Source of the DNA: Apostichopus japonicus
Lineage: Eukaryota > Echinodermata > Holothuroidea > Aspidochirotida > Stichopodidae
DNA: 64,000 bases
Assembly: GCF_037975245.1 (NCBI RefSeq)
Contig: NC_092575.1
Span: forward strand, 2,049,001 to 2,113,000
Direction: 5' to 3'
Under the pieces are notes generated by a model. The model saw only the letters and a program-made list of their open reading frames with translations. It did no database searches and was not told where the DNA came from. Position numbers and translations under genes: made by a program. Below, in pieces: positions 10,501-21,996 of the stretch (the first letter of the stretch is position 1; each line of letters opens with the position of its first letter).

Positions 10501-12166
10501 AAATTAGTGTAGGCCTACTACAATGCACACTCATTACTACGATTACATTGACCACTATGACCATATTTTGTGGAGATTGAACTCAAGACATGAGGGTTAC
10601 AGTTACAGATTCGACTGGAAGTTGTAGTGTGAAATGAGGGCTGGCTCATGGCAGCTGTGTTTAATTGTGGATGTTTGTTCTTTTGCAGTTGGAATGACAA
10701 GTCCTCCTATTAACTACAAGTTGTGATTTAGGGAGTTGCAGAATTTAAACTGTTGCCTAAATCTAATAGATATTGTTTGACTATTTGCTTGGTGTTCATT
10801 CAGTGCATGGGCCAATCCAGGTTAATCATTCATACAGTATGGCCAGTTATGCAATTCTGGTTGATGGGGGGATCTCGAGATGATAAGTAGTCCTTCAATA
10901 TTGTGATTTACAGTATAAGCAAACATCTTTTGGTGTAGAAAAAAAACCCAAAATTATAATCAAAACAAAAATATCATATTTTGATGGTTTCAATGGCATG
11001 CATTTCAGTCAGATGGTGGTAAGCTATTTGTCTCTTTATCATGTATGTGGGCTGTGCTGCCTATGTGCCAATTTTTACAGTTTCTTCCAGTTTCTTCCGG
11101 TTTCTTCCAGTTTCTTCCGGAAGAAACTGGAAGAAACAGGTTTCTTCCAGTTTCTTCCACGTCCCCGGAAGAAATAGGTTTCTTCCGGAAGAAACCGAAC
11201 CCTGATAGAAAATGTGAACATTATATTCTTTCCTGCATATAGGCATGCATGTACAGTATATATGCAAGGTTCATTAACGATATATAACTGCATGCATGTA
11301 AGGATGCCATTGGGGTGTCACAAACCCTGTACAGTACTTGTTACAAATTCCATTAGGCCTAAGATATATGTCTCATTAACTTGGAACTGTGAAGTGGCAG
11401 CTCATAAATGTACAGTTCAATCAAACACCACTAGCAAAGGAAAAAAACAACAAACAGGACTATACTGTAGGCTACATGCAATTTGGAAATATTTCTGTGG
11501 TTAGATGGAAATTCAAGATTGTCTGATTTCCATCGTGAATTTTTGTGTTTATTTGGGGTATTATTTAGACCAAACTTCTCACAGTGGGTAACAAATTTTA
11601 TGTATTTGCCTCTGCTGTTTTTGTCTGACTTTTTCATTTTTTTATCTCTGCGAATGAGCTAAAATGTTGGCAAAGAGGTGCATAGCTTAGGTCAATTATA
11701 GTCTTGTGTATTTGCCTCTGCTGTTTTTGTTTGACTTTTTCATTTTTTTATCTCTGCGAATGAGCTAAAATGTTGGCAAAGAGGTGCATAGCTTAGGCCA
11801 ATTAAAGTCTTGATAATGTGATAATATACTATATAATAGTTACACATAAAAGCAGGATTGTTTAGACCTTCCAAATTGAATGCATAATTGAGGGTTTGTG
11901 TACGTACAGTATACAGCCTAGTCCTATTGCTACGTACCACTCAAGGACAAAACTTTAAATGGATATTTGCATATATAAAGCGTATAGGAATAAAGTACAG
12001 AAAGTTAGGCCTAACGTTACATCGTCGCACAGAAAAAAACTAACGCTGCACCTGTTGCATCATTGACACTGTTCTCATTTAGTGTTCCTTTGAAATATTT
12101 CGATGTAATTTTCTTCTTCTGATTAAATAGTGTTGTTATATCTTGCTGCTTTTGTTCTCTAGGCAT
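7541..12166 (-). CDS. POLD4: DNA polymerase delta subunit 4 (p12) homologue, complete four-exon gene
   Basis: Coding exons on the minus strand are 12166-12052, 9935-9843, 8888-8777 and 7565-7541. They join in matching phases (1, 1, 2) to a 114-residue protein, close to the 107 residues of human POLD4. POLD4 is the smallest subunit of nuclear DNA polymerase delta and stabilises the holoenzyme and its contact with PCNA. Evidence seen: residues 7-14 QQDITTLF fit a PIP box (Qxx[I/L]xx[L/F]F) followed by KKK; residues 59-77 (FDLNWEYGPCTGITRLERW) match the family core FDLxWxYGPCTGITRLxRW; the end SLWKDYHL matches the human ending SLWHLYPL. The ATG at 12166 has A at -3. Intron 1 contains the hAT-like element at 10089-11204. 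An in-frame upstream ATG (12223) would add 19 residues but precedes a likely 3' splice site. Confidence 0.9.
8030..8115 (-). repeat. Possible tRNA-like SINE fragment
   Basis: On the minus strand, GTTAGGGGTTTGAGCCCTGG resembles a pol III B box and its T-arm. No clear A box or tail is visible. Confidence 0.3.
8570..8735. repeat. ~55-bp imperfect tandem repeat
   Basis: Three units containing CTTCAGCCACCA followed by CCTTGAATGTTAAA lie in POLD4 intron 3, next to exon 3. Confidence 0.7.
8777..8888 (-). CDS. POLD4: POLD4 exon 3
   Basis: It codes for residues 70-106, starting GITRLERW after an AAATTTAG acceptor and ending in phase 2 before GTAAAC. The middle is rich in Glu, Asp, Asn and Gln. Confidence 0.9.
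9843..9935 (-). CDS. POLD4: POLD4 exon 2
   Basis: The acceptor is TTATAAATCAG and the donor ACAG|GTAAGT. It codes for residues 39-69, ending EFDLNWEYGPCT, the start of the conserved core. Confidence 0.9.
10089..11204. mobile_element. Non-autonomous hAT-like DNA transposon with an 8-bp TSD
   Basis: The termini are CAGGGTTCGC...GAACCCTG. They are flanked by identical 8-bp duplications ATAGAAAA (10081-10088 and 11205-11212). Both subterminal regions carry arrays of a 10-bp GTTTCTTCC(A/G) motif in both orientations, typical of transposase-binding repeats; the left one includes an ACCGCGG hairpin. There is no transposase frame. It sits in POLD4 intron 1. The hAT assignment rests on TSD length and the CAG...CTG ends. 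Confidence 0.87.
11602..11813. repeat. 106-bp tandem duplication
   Basis: Two nearly identical copies start GTATTTGCCTCTGCTGTTTT (11602 and 11708), differing at only a few bases. They lie in POLD4 intron 1. Confidence 0.9.
12052..12166 (-). CDS. POLD4: POLD4 exon 1 (PIP box)
   Basis: It codes for residues 1-38 and the first base of codon 39. It holds the PCNA-interaction motif QQDITTLF and a basic tail. The donor is CAG|GTGCAG, phase 1. Confidence 0.85.
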
Positions 12167-12580
12167 TTTGACAGATGAAAGACACTTATTATCTGTAGAA
12201 AATGAGCCAGTAGATTTGGACAACCAGTTTCAAGTTCAACATCAAGGCACATACGCTACCCGAAATTCAAGCCATAACAAGAAAGTGGGTGTATCTGACT
12301 TTTAGGATTTCCATTGTGCTCTGAGACCAATAACGCCTACAGCACGCGAATATCATTATGATAGAAGCGTGTTTTTGAAGCAAAAAAAAAAACCTAGTAC
12401 GATTCAAGTGCAAGAAATACGTATAGTCACAGTAGACTATGGACTGTTATTGAAATATGTAAATGATATGGCAAATAAAGACATGTTTGGGACATATTTT
12501 CGGCCATGCTTTACGCCTCGGACATAACGTCTATGCTTGTTCTCTGTTTAATTTAAAGGACTGTAGCCTATACCGGTATA

Positions 12581-13109
12581 CAGTGAAGTGCGCAAGGTTG
12601 GGGAAGGGGAGTGGGACGGGGAGGGGAGCCCCCACAATCCCATGCAAAGGAGACGATTACAGTAACCCCAGGGCAGCAGCCTTCCTAATTTATAGCAACC
12701 TTGATTCAACTCTGGCCCTCTCATAAAGGTTCTGGTCTCTGCCTTAATCAGTCGAGGGTATAATTTTGAATCGATTATTGTTTATTAGCATCATTCCTTC
12801 CGTTTAGAGATATAGACCTAAGTTACGATAAACCATGCCTCAGAATGCAAACTTGACTTCCAAAAGTTCATTTTTCTTTAGTCTGGGGGAGACTCCAGAG
12901 TGAACCGCCGCGAGCACGCGCGCCATATAGGCCTATGGGAGTCTGCCGCAATTGCTCCACGGCAGAACCCCTCCTTTAATTGTATGTAGACTTCACGCAT
13001 CTGCCTCTTTCATAAAGTTTCAACCCCTACTTAAATCAGTCAGAAGAAATTGTAATCCCCCCCCCCCCTTCGCCGTCCCTTCACCTTGGGAATATTGTGA
13101 ACGCCACTG
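12581..13109. mobile_element. Non-autonomous hAT-like element with an 8-bp TSD
   Basis: It begins CAGTGAAGTGCGC and ends AACGCCACTG, and is flanked by the perfect duplication CCGGTATA (12573-12580 and 13110-13117). There is no coding capacity. It lies upstream of POLD4 on the minus strand and contains a poly(C) run. Confidence 0.82.
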
Positions 13110-13720
13110 CCGGTATAGTGAAATAAAACTGCTAAAATGGCCACATATCGTTATAGCAAAACAAATTTCAGCATTTTTATTGTCAGTGTTGTTTTATCTC
13201 ATTGAATGATATTCATAAATTTAAAGTGACTATGTCTTGCTTTTAAGTTAAACGTTTCAATCATGGTGAAAAAAATCTGAACACGACGGCTCAGTCTTCA
13301 ATGTACTCTAGTACTGTCACACACAACAAACTTAAACAAATGTACGGTAGTCCGCCCTTGGACTCGGACCGGACCGTTCAAACAGTATGACGGTACCATA
13401 AAGCCAGTACGGTGCATGCATACCTCCTTTGTGATTCTTCTTATGTGCGACGACCCCCTACTGAACTGCGTTTACCCCCCCCCCTCTCCCTCTTATTCCC
13501 ACTGGCAGGTAGAATATTACGAAACTTCACGGTATACATTTTCATGTGACATATTTATGCGTTACGACCTAGACAGTGTTTCAAAAGTTCCAAAATGTAG
13601 CACCATCTAGGCAACCTCCATTTTACGAAAATTTCTCAAAGTGGAGGGACACGAACAACTTGGTTTGATATTGCATAACAACACTGACCAAGGTGGGTCT
13701 TGTGTGCATCCCCCTCCACA

Positions 13721-14309
13721 CAGGGACGTATCTACAAGGGGTGTGGTGTGTCTCGATCACTCCCCCCCCCCCACCTTAATATTTGGCTGCAGTTTTCAAT
13801 AGTTGAAAAATCGGTGGTTAAAACACATGACAGTTGGAAAATTTGATCTATGCAAAATCTCTTAAAGTAATTTAGGCTGACCGCACTCTTCACAGAATAA
13901 TTCTGATTTCTGAGTCAATTATACTAGGCTATTTCTAATATTTCTAACTTTAGACTTACATCGTTATAAGATTTGACCAAATTCGAACATACAATTTTAA
14001 CCGAAGTCTTGTTTGTAACTCCTTTTACAACCTATAATAAAGTTGTAAATACTTTAAACTAACCATTAAAATGGCCTGGATATGCCCAATTGGCGTTCGA
14101 TTTAGCACCTTAGCATATCTATAGTACCCGGTATGGCATATTTGTGGTACCAAGAATTGACAACCCACTCGTGTTATGCTGCTGAATATTTCGAACTTGC
14201 TGTATGGCACCAGCCCTTACGAATCGACCCACTTATGATTATTATTATTTTTGGATTAGGATGTTTCTACCCCCCCCCCCCCCATTACAAGATCCTTGCA
14301 AAGTCCCTG
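13721..14309. mobile_element. Probable hAT-like element
   Basis: It begins CAGGGACGTATC and ends AAGTCCCTG, with 7/8 matching flanks CCTCCACA (13713-13720) and CCTCCACC (14310-14317). The interior has poly(C) runs and no coding frame. The imperfect TSD and short TIR keep confidence moderate. Confidence 0.6.
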
Positions 14310-14734
14310 CCTCCACCCCCCCCCCAGCCCCTCGGAACACTGTAAACGTTAGAGTGAAGCCCTGATATGATTAGAATCTGTAAAGTTAAACTTAAAAACA
14401 TGCACGCACTACTGCATAGTTTCATTTATCTTGATTATCGTTTGATTTTTAGAAGTACACAACGTGGCAAATATCAAGTCCCTGGGAATCACGCCGCGCG
14501 GAAACAACGGTGCAGGTATTGGCCTATAACACTACTGTATGGTTACTAGGCAGATCTATAAATATTAGTATTATCAGAGAGTTAGTTATTATGGAATCAT
14601 GCTTACCATATCATCTTCGTAGCACGCTGTGTACAGCACGATCAACAATTCTCGAAAGTGTTATTTTTTTAAACGCTGTTAACCAACGATCATGAGTAGC
14701 AATAGCTAGGGTAAACAACATTGCACTTGGTGGC

Positions 14735-14742
14735 TATATATA
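14735..14742 (+). promoter_or_regulatory. Candidate TATA box of the SLC35G-like gene
   Basis: GGCTATATATATCC lies about 115 bp upstream of a good donor (TATAG|GTAAGTG at 14856). A transcript starting near 14765 and spliced to the acceptor TTTTGAACAG (ending 16344) would give a short non-coding exon 1. A second TATATATA follows at about 14775. Confidence 0.4.
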
Positions 14743-15251
14743 TCCTACAGCGGACAAACTCAGCCGACACGAACTATATATATCAACTATTGTAATACAT
14801 GCTAGCCTGCAACTTGCATGTCACAAAAGTTGGTTCGGGACATATCTTCTTATAGGTAAGTGATTTCTGTTTTGATTTCATATATGCCACGATCATATTG
14901 TAACATTATAACAGATTCACCTCTTAATAACAAAGAATTCATATCTTCTTGAACTTTCATGCGTTAGAATGTATGACGGAGAATACGACCACATTTTGGA
15001 GTGGAAGTTAATTTAACAGGAAGGTGAACTGAATCCAAAATGAATTTGTCGGTTAAAACGGGTTTCCGCGATCGGTGACGATATATCACCCAGGATATAA
15101 CCTGGATCAACATCAATAATTTTTATGAACGTTCATAGCTAAGCAAAACTAAATCCAAATGTAACATGTTTAAAGGATTAATCAACAAGAAGATTACAAC
15201 AGCCTATAAGTAAAACTTTTGTCCAGATGACGTCATAGAGATCACCTATAC

Positions 15252-15685
15252 CAGGGTTTCCCTAACTTTATCCCCCCCCCCCCACGAACCCCCTGTGGAT
15301 GTCAGAGTTGTCCACGAACCCCCAACTTTTCGAGACACGTTCTGAGTCATTATTATACTATAATACGCATAACTGTGCTTCGTAAAAGATCAAGTTTATA
15401 GTGCAATATGGTAATGGAAAAACAAAACAAGAGATGAACAAATATTTATTTGGAAACTTCAAGATCAGATCACGAATCGTATCACGCATCCTCGGCGCTG
15501 TTTTGGAGAGGGCCACGTACCCTCATGTCGAGGCCGACGTCGAGACGTGCCCGCAGCTTTGTTTTCATGACGACCAACATTTGTACATTCTAAATTATAT
15601 GATATATCATGTTTTAGTTCAACAAACAGTACTTTAATTTTGACTTTCAAAAACGTCTCATGAACCCCCTGTTAGGGAACCCCCG
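15252..15685. mobile_element. hAT-like element
   Basis: It begins CAGGGTTTCCCTAAC and ends GTTAGGGAACCCCCG, with complementary ends (TTTCCCTAAC / GTTAGGGAA). The flanks match at 7 of 8: ACCTATAC (15244-15251) and ACCGATAC (15686-15693). The element has no transposase and sits in the probable 5' UTR intron of the SLC35G-like gene. Confidence 0.75.
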
Positions 15686-16402
15686 ACCGATACCGTGATT
15701 AAATTCCTGGAGTACTTGGAGCATTAAGCCATGCAGTTAAAAATGCCATTCAATCAAACATATACGGCTAGGACAAGATAATGAGATGAGATGAGGTTTT
15801 CAACTTACAGTCTGAAATATTTGCCTCACATCAATGTAATTCTTACCAGGCACATTGTCTGCGGCTACAAGTATACTTATATTCCTTAAAACGTGCAAAG
15901 TGACAATTTTGACGCATCTAGCAAGTTTTTGTGCCACCATATTTTAAAGTCATATATGGTTCTGAAATCTAGAGAAAACTCTCAAACGGTAAAAATCAAT
16001 GATGCAGTATATGAGTGTATGATGGACCCAATCTGACATCGCATCATGAAGCCTTCTGTGTGAAAGTGGAATGCTTTTTAAATTTCATCAAATACTGCTT
16101 ACATTTTTTCTTCTGAAAATGATGCTCAAATATAGTTGTCATTCTATTCGTAATGAACTCAACTTAGGAAAATGAAAAGTGCAAAAAGTCGGCCCGTTGA
16201 CATATCATTCGCTCTAGGGCCCGAAACGGTTCTCGATGCCTCCACTCATGAGCAAGCTAAACGTATAGAAGCGAATCGTAAATGTTTATCATATTTCTGA
16301 GAAATATAAATATTTGGGTTTCTGTTATATTTCATTTTGAACAGAGAGACGGGACTCAAGGTCCACCAACAGAAAAGCTGAACAGTTTATATCAACGGAA
16401 CC

Positions 16403-17548
16403 ATGGATGAAGACGTAGGCATGGCTGTAGCTCCAAAACAAAATGGAGATGCTAGAAAAATAATACAGGCTCCAGAAAATAGTCAGAGAATTACGTATCT
16501 CATATGTCAAAAACTGTACCAAAATCAAGGACTGCTGTTAGCTTTTGCTTCTGCGGGCTGTTTCGCCGTTTCTACAGTTTGTATTAAAGCCCTTCAGGGT
16601 GTCGTTGCCTCGAACGAGTTAGTATTCATCCGGGTAATTATTATGCTATTACTTGGCGTGATTAGCACCACTTACACGGGTATTGATATTAAACCTCAGT
16701 CATCGCGGGAGGCTAAATGCCACTTGGCACATGCTTCACTAATGACAATATCGTGGTGTTGTCAAATCTATGCCTACCATAATATGGGAACCGCCGATGT
16801 GACAGCTATTGTGTATAGCTATGTCACTTTCGTTGGTCCCTTAGCGAGAATAATCCTGAAAGAAACATTTCACCTAATAGATGGAGTGTTCCTTGTCTTT
16901 ACAGTGATGGGAGTAGTTCTAATAGCGCAGCCATCATTTATTTTCGGAGATTCAGAGGAAAATAACGCCACTGCTGAGAATGATTCCACGAAGCGGATTG
17001 TACCAGTCTTAGCCGCATTTACAGCCAGCGTTGCAGCGGCATCAGCGGTAATAATTGTAAGGCTCTTGGGGGCCGATATGGACGTTCCTTCCTTGAGAGT
17101 CACCAATTATTTGGCATTTTTGTCTAGTATTTTTGTTTCGATAGTGGTAACAGCTCTAGGTCAGTGGACAATTCCAGACTGTATAAAATCTAGATTACTC
17201 TGTGTTATGGTTGGTGTTGCCACTTTTATGGCTATTATGCTGATATCACGCGCCCTTTCACTAGACAATGCACTGTACATTGTCCTAGCTACTTTGAGCG
17301 AGGTGTATATAGTATTTATATTTGATATCATATTTTTCAGCCTCCAACCAAAGTGGCTTAATGTGCTAGGAATTGTTTGCATTGTTACATCAAGTGCTGC
17401 TGTGACAATACGTCAGATCGTGACCGCAAAACAACTTGATAAAGTGAACGAGAAGGCTGGCAAACAATCTGCTAGTCAAAGTATCGTTACAAATGATAAA
17501 AGCGATAATGAATTAATCACACCGGATCAAATTATTACCGTCGTTTAA
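16403..17548 (+). CDS. SLC35G-like EamA/DMT-family membrane transporter, single coding exon
   Basis: The 381-residue protein has about ten hydrophobic segments, starting near residue 46 (GLLLAFASAGCFAVSTVCIK) and ending near 345. A polar N-tail (1-40) and C-tail (about 348-381) probably face the cytosol. The two-fold EamA arrangement, with a TADVTAIVYSYVTFVGPLA stretch around 130-150 and a matching LDNALYIVLATLSEVY stretch in the second half, is characteristic of SLC35G1/G2-type proteins. SLC35G1 is described at the ER/plasma membrane, but the substrate here is unknown. N-glycosylation sequons (NAT, NDS) lie in the mid loop around 190-200. The ATG follows a likely acceptor at 16344, so the coding sequence is intronless but the 5' UTR is probably spliced. 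Confidence 0.88.
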   Translation: MDEDVGMAVAPKQNGDARKIIQAPENSQRITYLICQKLYQNQGLLLAFASAGCFAVSTVCIKALQGVVASNELVFIRVIIMLLLGVISTTYTGIDIKPQSSREAKCHLAHASLMTISWCCQIYAYHNMGTADVTAIVYSYVTFVGPLARIILKETFHLIDGVFLVFTVMGVVLIAQPSFIFGDSEENNATAENDSTKRIVPVLAAFTASVAAASAVIIVRLLGADMDVPSLRVTNYLAFLSSIFVSIVVTALGQWTIPDCIKSRLLCVMVGVATFMAIMLISRALSLDNALYIVLATLSEVYIVFIFDIIFFSLQPKWLNVLGIVCIVTSSAAVTIRQIVTAKQLDKVNEKAGKQSASQSIVTNDKSDNELITPDQIITVV

Positions 17549-17911
17549 AGCAACTTTTATGTTTGGTCGGTTGTCATAGCAATACGGCAGAAAATTGAAC
17601 ATGATCATTTAACGTTGTACGCCTACTGTTATTTCAAAGTCATATCGGTCCTGGAAATTCGGTAGTTTGTACTGTGTATATCTATGAATCAAACACGTTA
17701 GGTAAACGTGTAGGACTAATACAGACGCGATGGGTGCAGTGTTCGACTTATGGCCAAAAAATTGCATAGCAACAAATTTCGACAATTGCTATACAAAATT
17801 TTTGTTGCATAGCAGTTCCCCAATATTGAATAGCAGTTTTGAAATTACCACAAAACGGACCAAATGTTGGCGATCAATGTATTAACTAGAAAATGTTTGT
17901 TTATTATTATT

Positions 17912-18070
17912 ATTTATACTAGTGTTGCTACGATATTCGTTTTCAATATCGGTATCGGCCGATATTTGCAATATCGGCAGCATATCGGTATCGGTAAAAT
18001 TTTGCCTAATTGCCGATAACAGCAAACCGATATTGAACTTTTCTTTTTAACAGCAGAGCTACCTGTACTT
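17912..18070. mobile_element. Possible fragment of a hAT-like element
   Basis: CTAGTGTTGCTACGATA is followed by repeated TATCGGTATCGG / CCGATA motifs, a subterminal pattern known from hAT elements. The flanking direct repeat TTATTTATACT recurs at about 18069. The right terminus is not convincing. Confidence 0.35.
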
Positions 18071-19624
18071 ATTTATACTTGCAATGATTTGTTAATCTGC
18101 CCAAGACGATCCATTTCTTTAGCGTCAGTTAAACTCAGATTCATTTACGATTAATATCCATGGAAACCTGACTCTCCTTAACATCTAAAAACACCTCTAC
18201 GGCGCGGGAATATAACCAATGACCTTCGTGAACTTTGGCCTACACACAGCATTAGTGCAGCATATATACACTGTACTAACCATTCATTTCCTCAAAGGCC
18301 TCCGTGAAAACCTTGAACATGATGCATACAGTAAGTGCACAGTTCAGCAGTGTTGGAAAACCTTGTTCAATTTCCCGCGAACACACTGCCGATTTCCCGC
18401 CGGTGTTCGCCTGCCTAGCACGCGTAACGTGCGAGCATAAAGGCGTGGTGTCCAGGGGCCCGTCTTAGGGCTATGGTGGGGTCATGGGGTAGAACCCATC
18501 GTGGGGATCCTGGGGGAGAAAGCCCCCGAAAATTGTTGTCATTTTTTGCGATGTCTGGCGATGAAAAAATTCACAGTTGAGGATGCAAAATACTGACAAC
18601 TTTTTTTTATTTAAATTGTCACGAAACTGATGAAAATTTTAAAATGACAAGTTAAAGTAGCTATATTATGTTATAAAATGAAAAGAGATTTAAACTGTCT
18701 TTCAATCTTTAAAAAGTGCAACTTACAAAACTTCCGATATTATGAAACAAACAACGTTCAGCAAAGCCCCGTTTCTAGACTGCCTAACAATGAATAGCGT
18801 GCACTATGCGTACATTTTTACAACTGCAGTGTTTAACCCTATACCCAACTACTGTACCACGGTACATGTGCTGCGAATTTGCCCAGGTACCTTCCCAACA
18901 ACTGTGAGCTCATCCCCTGTGTAACACCTGTTTGTTAACATTTTTTGGCACGTTGCCAGGGAACCTTTTAGTTACGTGAGATCCGTAACCGCCGAGGTGG
19001 TTAGGCTACTCGCTTTACACTGAACTATGGTAGGATATTATTTTTTCAGGTTTTTTTTCGCTATACGGTCAAGTGAATAAGTTGTACATTGCGTATAAAC
19101 TCAATAAATTATAACTTCTACATTGTGATCGACAGTTCGTAAGTTAAGGTTTGAGTGTTTGCTCCCAAATCTGACTAGGAATTTGTATCGCACAAATCGG
19201 CACAATGTGCGATGCTGATTTGGAAACGTCTCGCAAGTTTGTCGTTTTGGATCGCATTTTGCGATGCGATACCGGAAAAATCGAACACTGGATGGGTGAT
19301 TGACTAGTTCAAGGGTCCACGTGACTTGTACAGTTCGGTAGAACGAAAAACAAAAGCGCTTTAGAATACACAAATTAAGGTACAGGCTAAAAACAAACTT
19401 TTTAGCTTTATTTGAAAATTCGAAGAGCTCCCCTGACCAGGTTTCTAACAACTATCTCTTGTACGATGGTTGAATAGCACGGCTTACCAGTATTTCTAAC
19501 GATTTTCTCTATTAGCGACCTGGTAACAATTTAGCTTTATATGAAAATGCAAATGTTGCAACTATTCAAGGTTTCGCGGAACTGAATAGGACCTATATGA
19601 CTCAACGCCCTTTGTTATTATGTG

Positions 19625-19873
19625 GTGTATTTATGTATGTATTTTAGATCCTCCTGCAAGCAGGAACTCACGAAGAAGCCATCATTGGCTTATCAAAGCC
19701 GCAAGCTGACCGAAGTCAGTCTCTTAGATTCATATTTAACGTCCATGATTATAAATTGTCATTTGTCAACAACTCTGTAACTGGACGACATACATTAATC
19801 TTGGAGTGACTCAAACTCGGGACCTTATGATTGAAAGGCACCGGCGCTAACTACTGAGCTAACAATCCTATTT
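19625..19873 (-). repeat. tRNA-derived SINE
   Basis: On the minus strand, TTAGCTCAGTAGTTAGCG (complement of 19845-19862) fits a pol III A box. GGTCCCGAGTTTGAGTC (complement of 19808-19824) fits a B box. A body of about 150 bp follows and ends in AGGAGGATCT plus an ATACATA-rich tail. The head is tRNA-like but lacks a complete cloverleaf, so this is a retroposon rather than a tRNA gene. Confidence 0.7.
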
Positions 19874-20520
19874 TTTGGGCAGGGCTGGATAGCCCCATTG
19901 ATCAAACTAAGACATTCATCTAGACATATTTCATCACATTAATGTTAACTAGCTATTACGTACTAACTATAAGTTTGATTTTTAAAATATTCATCTACCA
20001 GATACTTTGTCATTTAAGTTTTTCGGCTCTCAGTATAGCTTGGCAATATTACTACAAGATATCTAATAATACGGTACTTCAGGCCAAATAATACAAATCT
20101 AAAAGATTCCTTATTAGGTTTTATTCTATGAATGAAAGAATATGCATGTTAATTAGTGCATGTTTACTAACAGGTGTAAAAGCATGAAGTTTGCAGTTTC
20201 CATATCGTCTCACATTCTGTAAAAAAAATATTAAAATTAAAATGAAAAGCATAGATAAATATTACTCCGGGGTAATGTAATATGTTGGAAGTCTTACACG
20301 TAGCTGTGCAGATAGTGTGTTGTCGGCTAACTGGACCGTGCGCGCTGTCAAGTTCGCATTGTTTAAACAACCAATCCGAGTGGAGTGTTCTATTGTCACG
20401 TGATACTTCCATCCACGCGCCATCGCTGTGTTAAAATCACGCTGTATAGCAGAAACTGTTGGACCATAACCAGGTGCGTATCCAGGGGGGGGGCGTTGGG
20501 GGCGCGCGCCCCCCGGGTAA

Positions 20521-20640
20521 GGAAAAGAGGAGAGAAAAAAAGAGAAGAAAAAAGGGAAAAGGAGGGGGGAAAAAGAAAAGGAGGAAAGGAAGGAAGGGAA
20601 AAGAAAAAGAAAAAAGAGAGAAAAAGGAGAAAAGGAGGGA
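20521..20640. repeat. Polypurine tract (inside the element)
   Basis: About 120 consecutive bases are A or G only. The paired tract in the sister element is at about 31561-31680. Confidence 0.9.
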
Positions 20641-21531
20641 GTAGAAGAAAGCCAAGACCTCGGGAAGAGAAAGAGGAACAGTCATAGTTAAAGCGCTGAT
20701 CCCTATTATATACACAGGGTAGCCAGTGACAGATCAAGGATTACGGAGGGGGTGTGCGCCTCACCCTACCCCTTACATCGACAACTCCATTTTTGACGTT
20801 TCCATTTTTCCTCTCTCACTAATGTATCTATATAAGTACTATATATGGTCTATCATAACGCGTGTGTGTGTATGGACGGCTAAAACAATTGTACAATTGT
20901 GCTATATGGAACCAACTGTGCATTGGTCTTGAACTCGACCGAGTCGTCGGGGAACATGACGCATTTCGGGAAGGGGGCGACCGCCCCCCCGAGCAAATTT
21001 TCTTTATGACATCGCTAGTAATTTCAAAATAGACAATGCTTAGATGCAACTTACAAGGCCTGGGAAGTGTCATTTCCAGCGATCTGGGAGGCATTGTCGG
21101 CCAAAATTTTTATTGTACGCTTCGCGCCAACTTATGGTGGCGCTTCGCTTAGATAGTTTGCCTACAGGCTTCGCCCCTCCCTTGGCAATTACTCGCTACA
21201 CGCCTGTTCGAATTTGTAAAGCAAAGAGCAGATATAATATCATATCAGTGAGCATTGAAATGCATGTTCCACGATGAACAGCCTCAAAAACTGTCTATGT
21301 GTGTAGTCAAAGGCGTAGGAGCCCAACTGGATTTGGGGGCTGTAATGACTTGCCCGTAAAATATAACCAAAATTTTTCGCGCGCTTCGCGCGCGTTCAAC
21401 ATATAGATGCCAATATCATATCAGCAAGCATCGGTCATTACATTGCATGGTATCGTGTACCTTACGGTCCGTGAAAGTTGCGCAGTATACCGCCGGATGC
21501 TAATGTAAACAACCAAATGTTTTATGTAGAT

Positions 21532-21996
21532 CCTTGGTTTTCAACCTTTTTTCGATCACGAGCCCAATTCGTCTTCCGAGCCGTCCTCGCGAGCCCATAC
21601 CCTACCCTGCAAAGTTATCAACTTCATAAAATCAATTTCACAGCGTTTATTAGTGTATTCTTGACACAAGTGACCCGGGGACTCAATCAGAGCTATATGT
21701 ATGTTCCTCCGTGATCAGATGACAGGTACTGCCCAATTAGAGCCTATCTCAAAGATTTCTTGCAACCCTCAATGGTATTCTCTTATACTAGTCTTATAGG
21801 GTTAGGGTTGAGTAAATTTTACCCGTAGTACAAGGTTTCATGGAAGAGGCTTCCTAAGAAACATCATCATGTGCCTTCGCCACCAGCCCCCAAAAATGCC
21901 ACAATTTTTAATCATTACTGGGGCAATGCTCGCGAGCCCACAAAATCGGCTTCGCGGGCCCAAATGGGCCCGCGAGCCCAAGGTTGAAAACCACGG
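21532..21996. mobile_element. hAT-like element nested in the 20471 element
   Basis: It begins CCTTGGTTTTCAACC and ends GGTTGAAAACCACGG, flanked by the perfect 8-bp TSD ATGTAGAT (21524-21531 and 21997-22004). The sister copy shows the unoccupied site, with a single CATGTAGATG near 32551. The interior is rich in GAGCCC / GGGCCCGCGAGCCC motifs. Confidence 0.92.

Larger units (their letters stand above)
17549..20470. other. Intergenic repeat-rich stretch
   Basis: No exon is recognised. It holds direct repeats of TTGCATAGCA (about 17765 and 17807), a subterminal hAT-like patch at 17917, a lone CAGTGTTGG terminus near 18348, a tRNA-like half at about 18985-19025 and a tRNA-derived SINE. Confidence 0.5.

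Noticed and set aside
18985-19025. tRNA-like CCGAGGTGGTTAGGCTACTC
   Set aside because: Only an A-box-like half is present, with no B box downstream.
19803-19870. tRNA gene on the minus strand
   Set aside because: A and B boxes are present, but acceptor and anticodon stems do not form convincingly, and a SINE-like body and tail follow.
20385-20737. Lys/Arg/Glu-rich and complementary Phe/Leu/Ser-rich open frames
   Set aside because: They are both readings of the polypurine tract in the mobile element.
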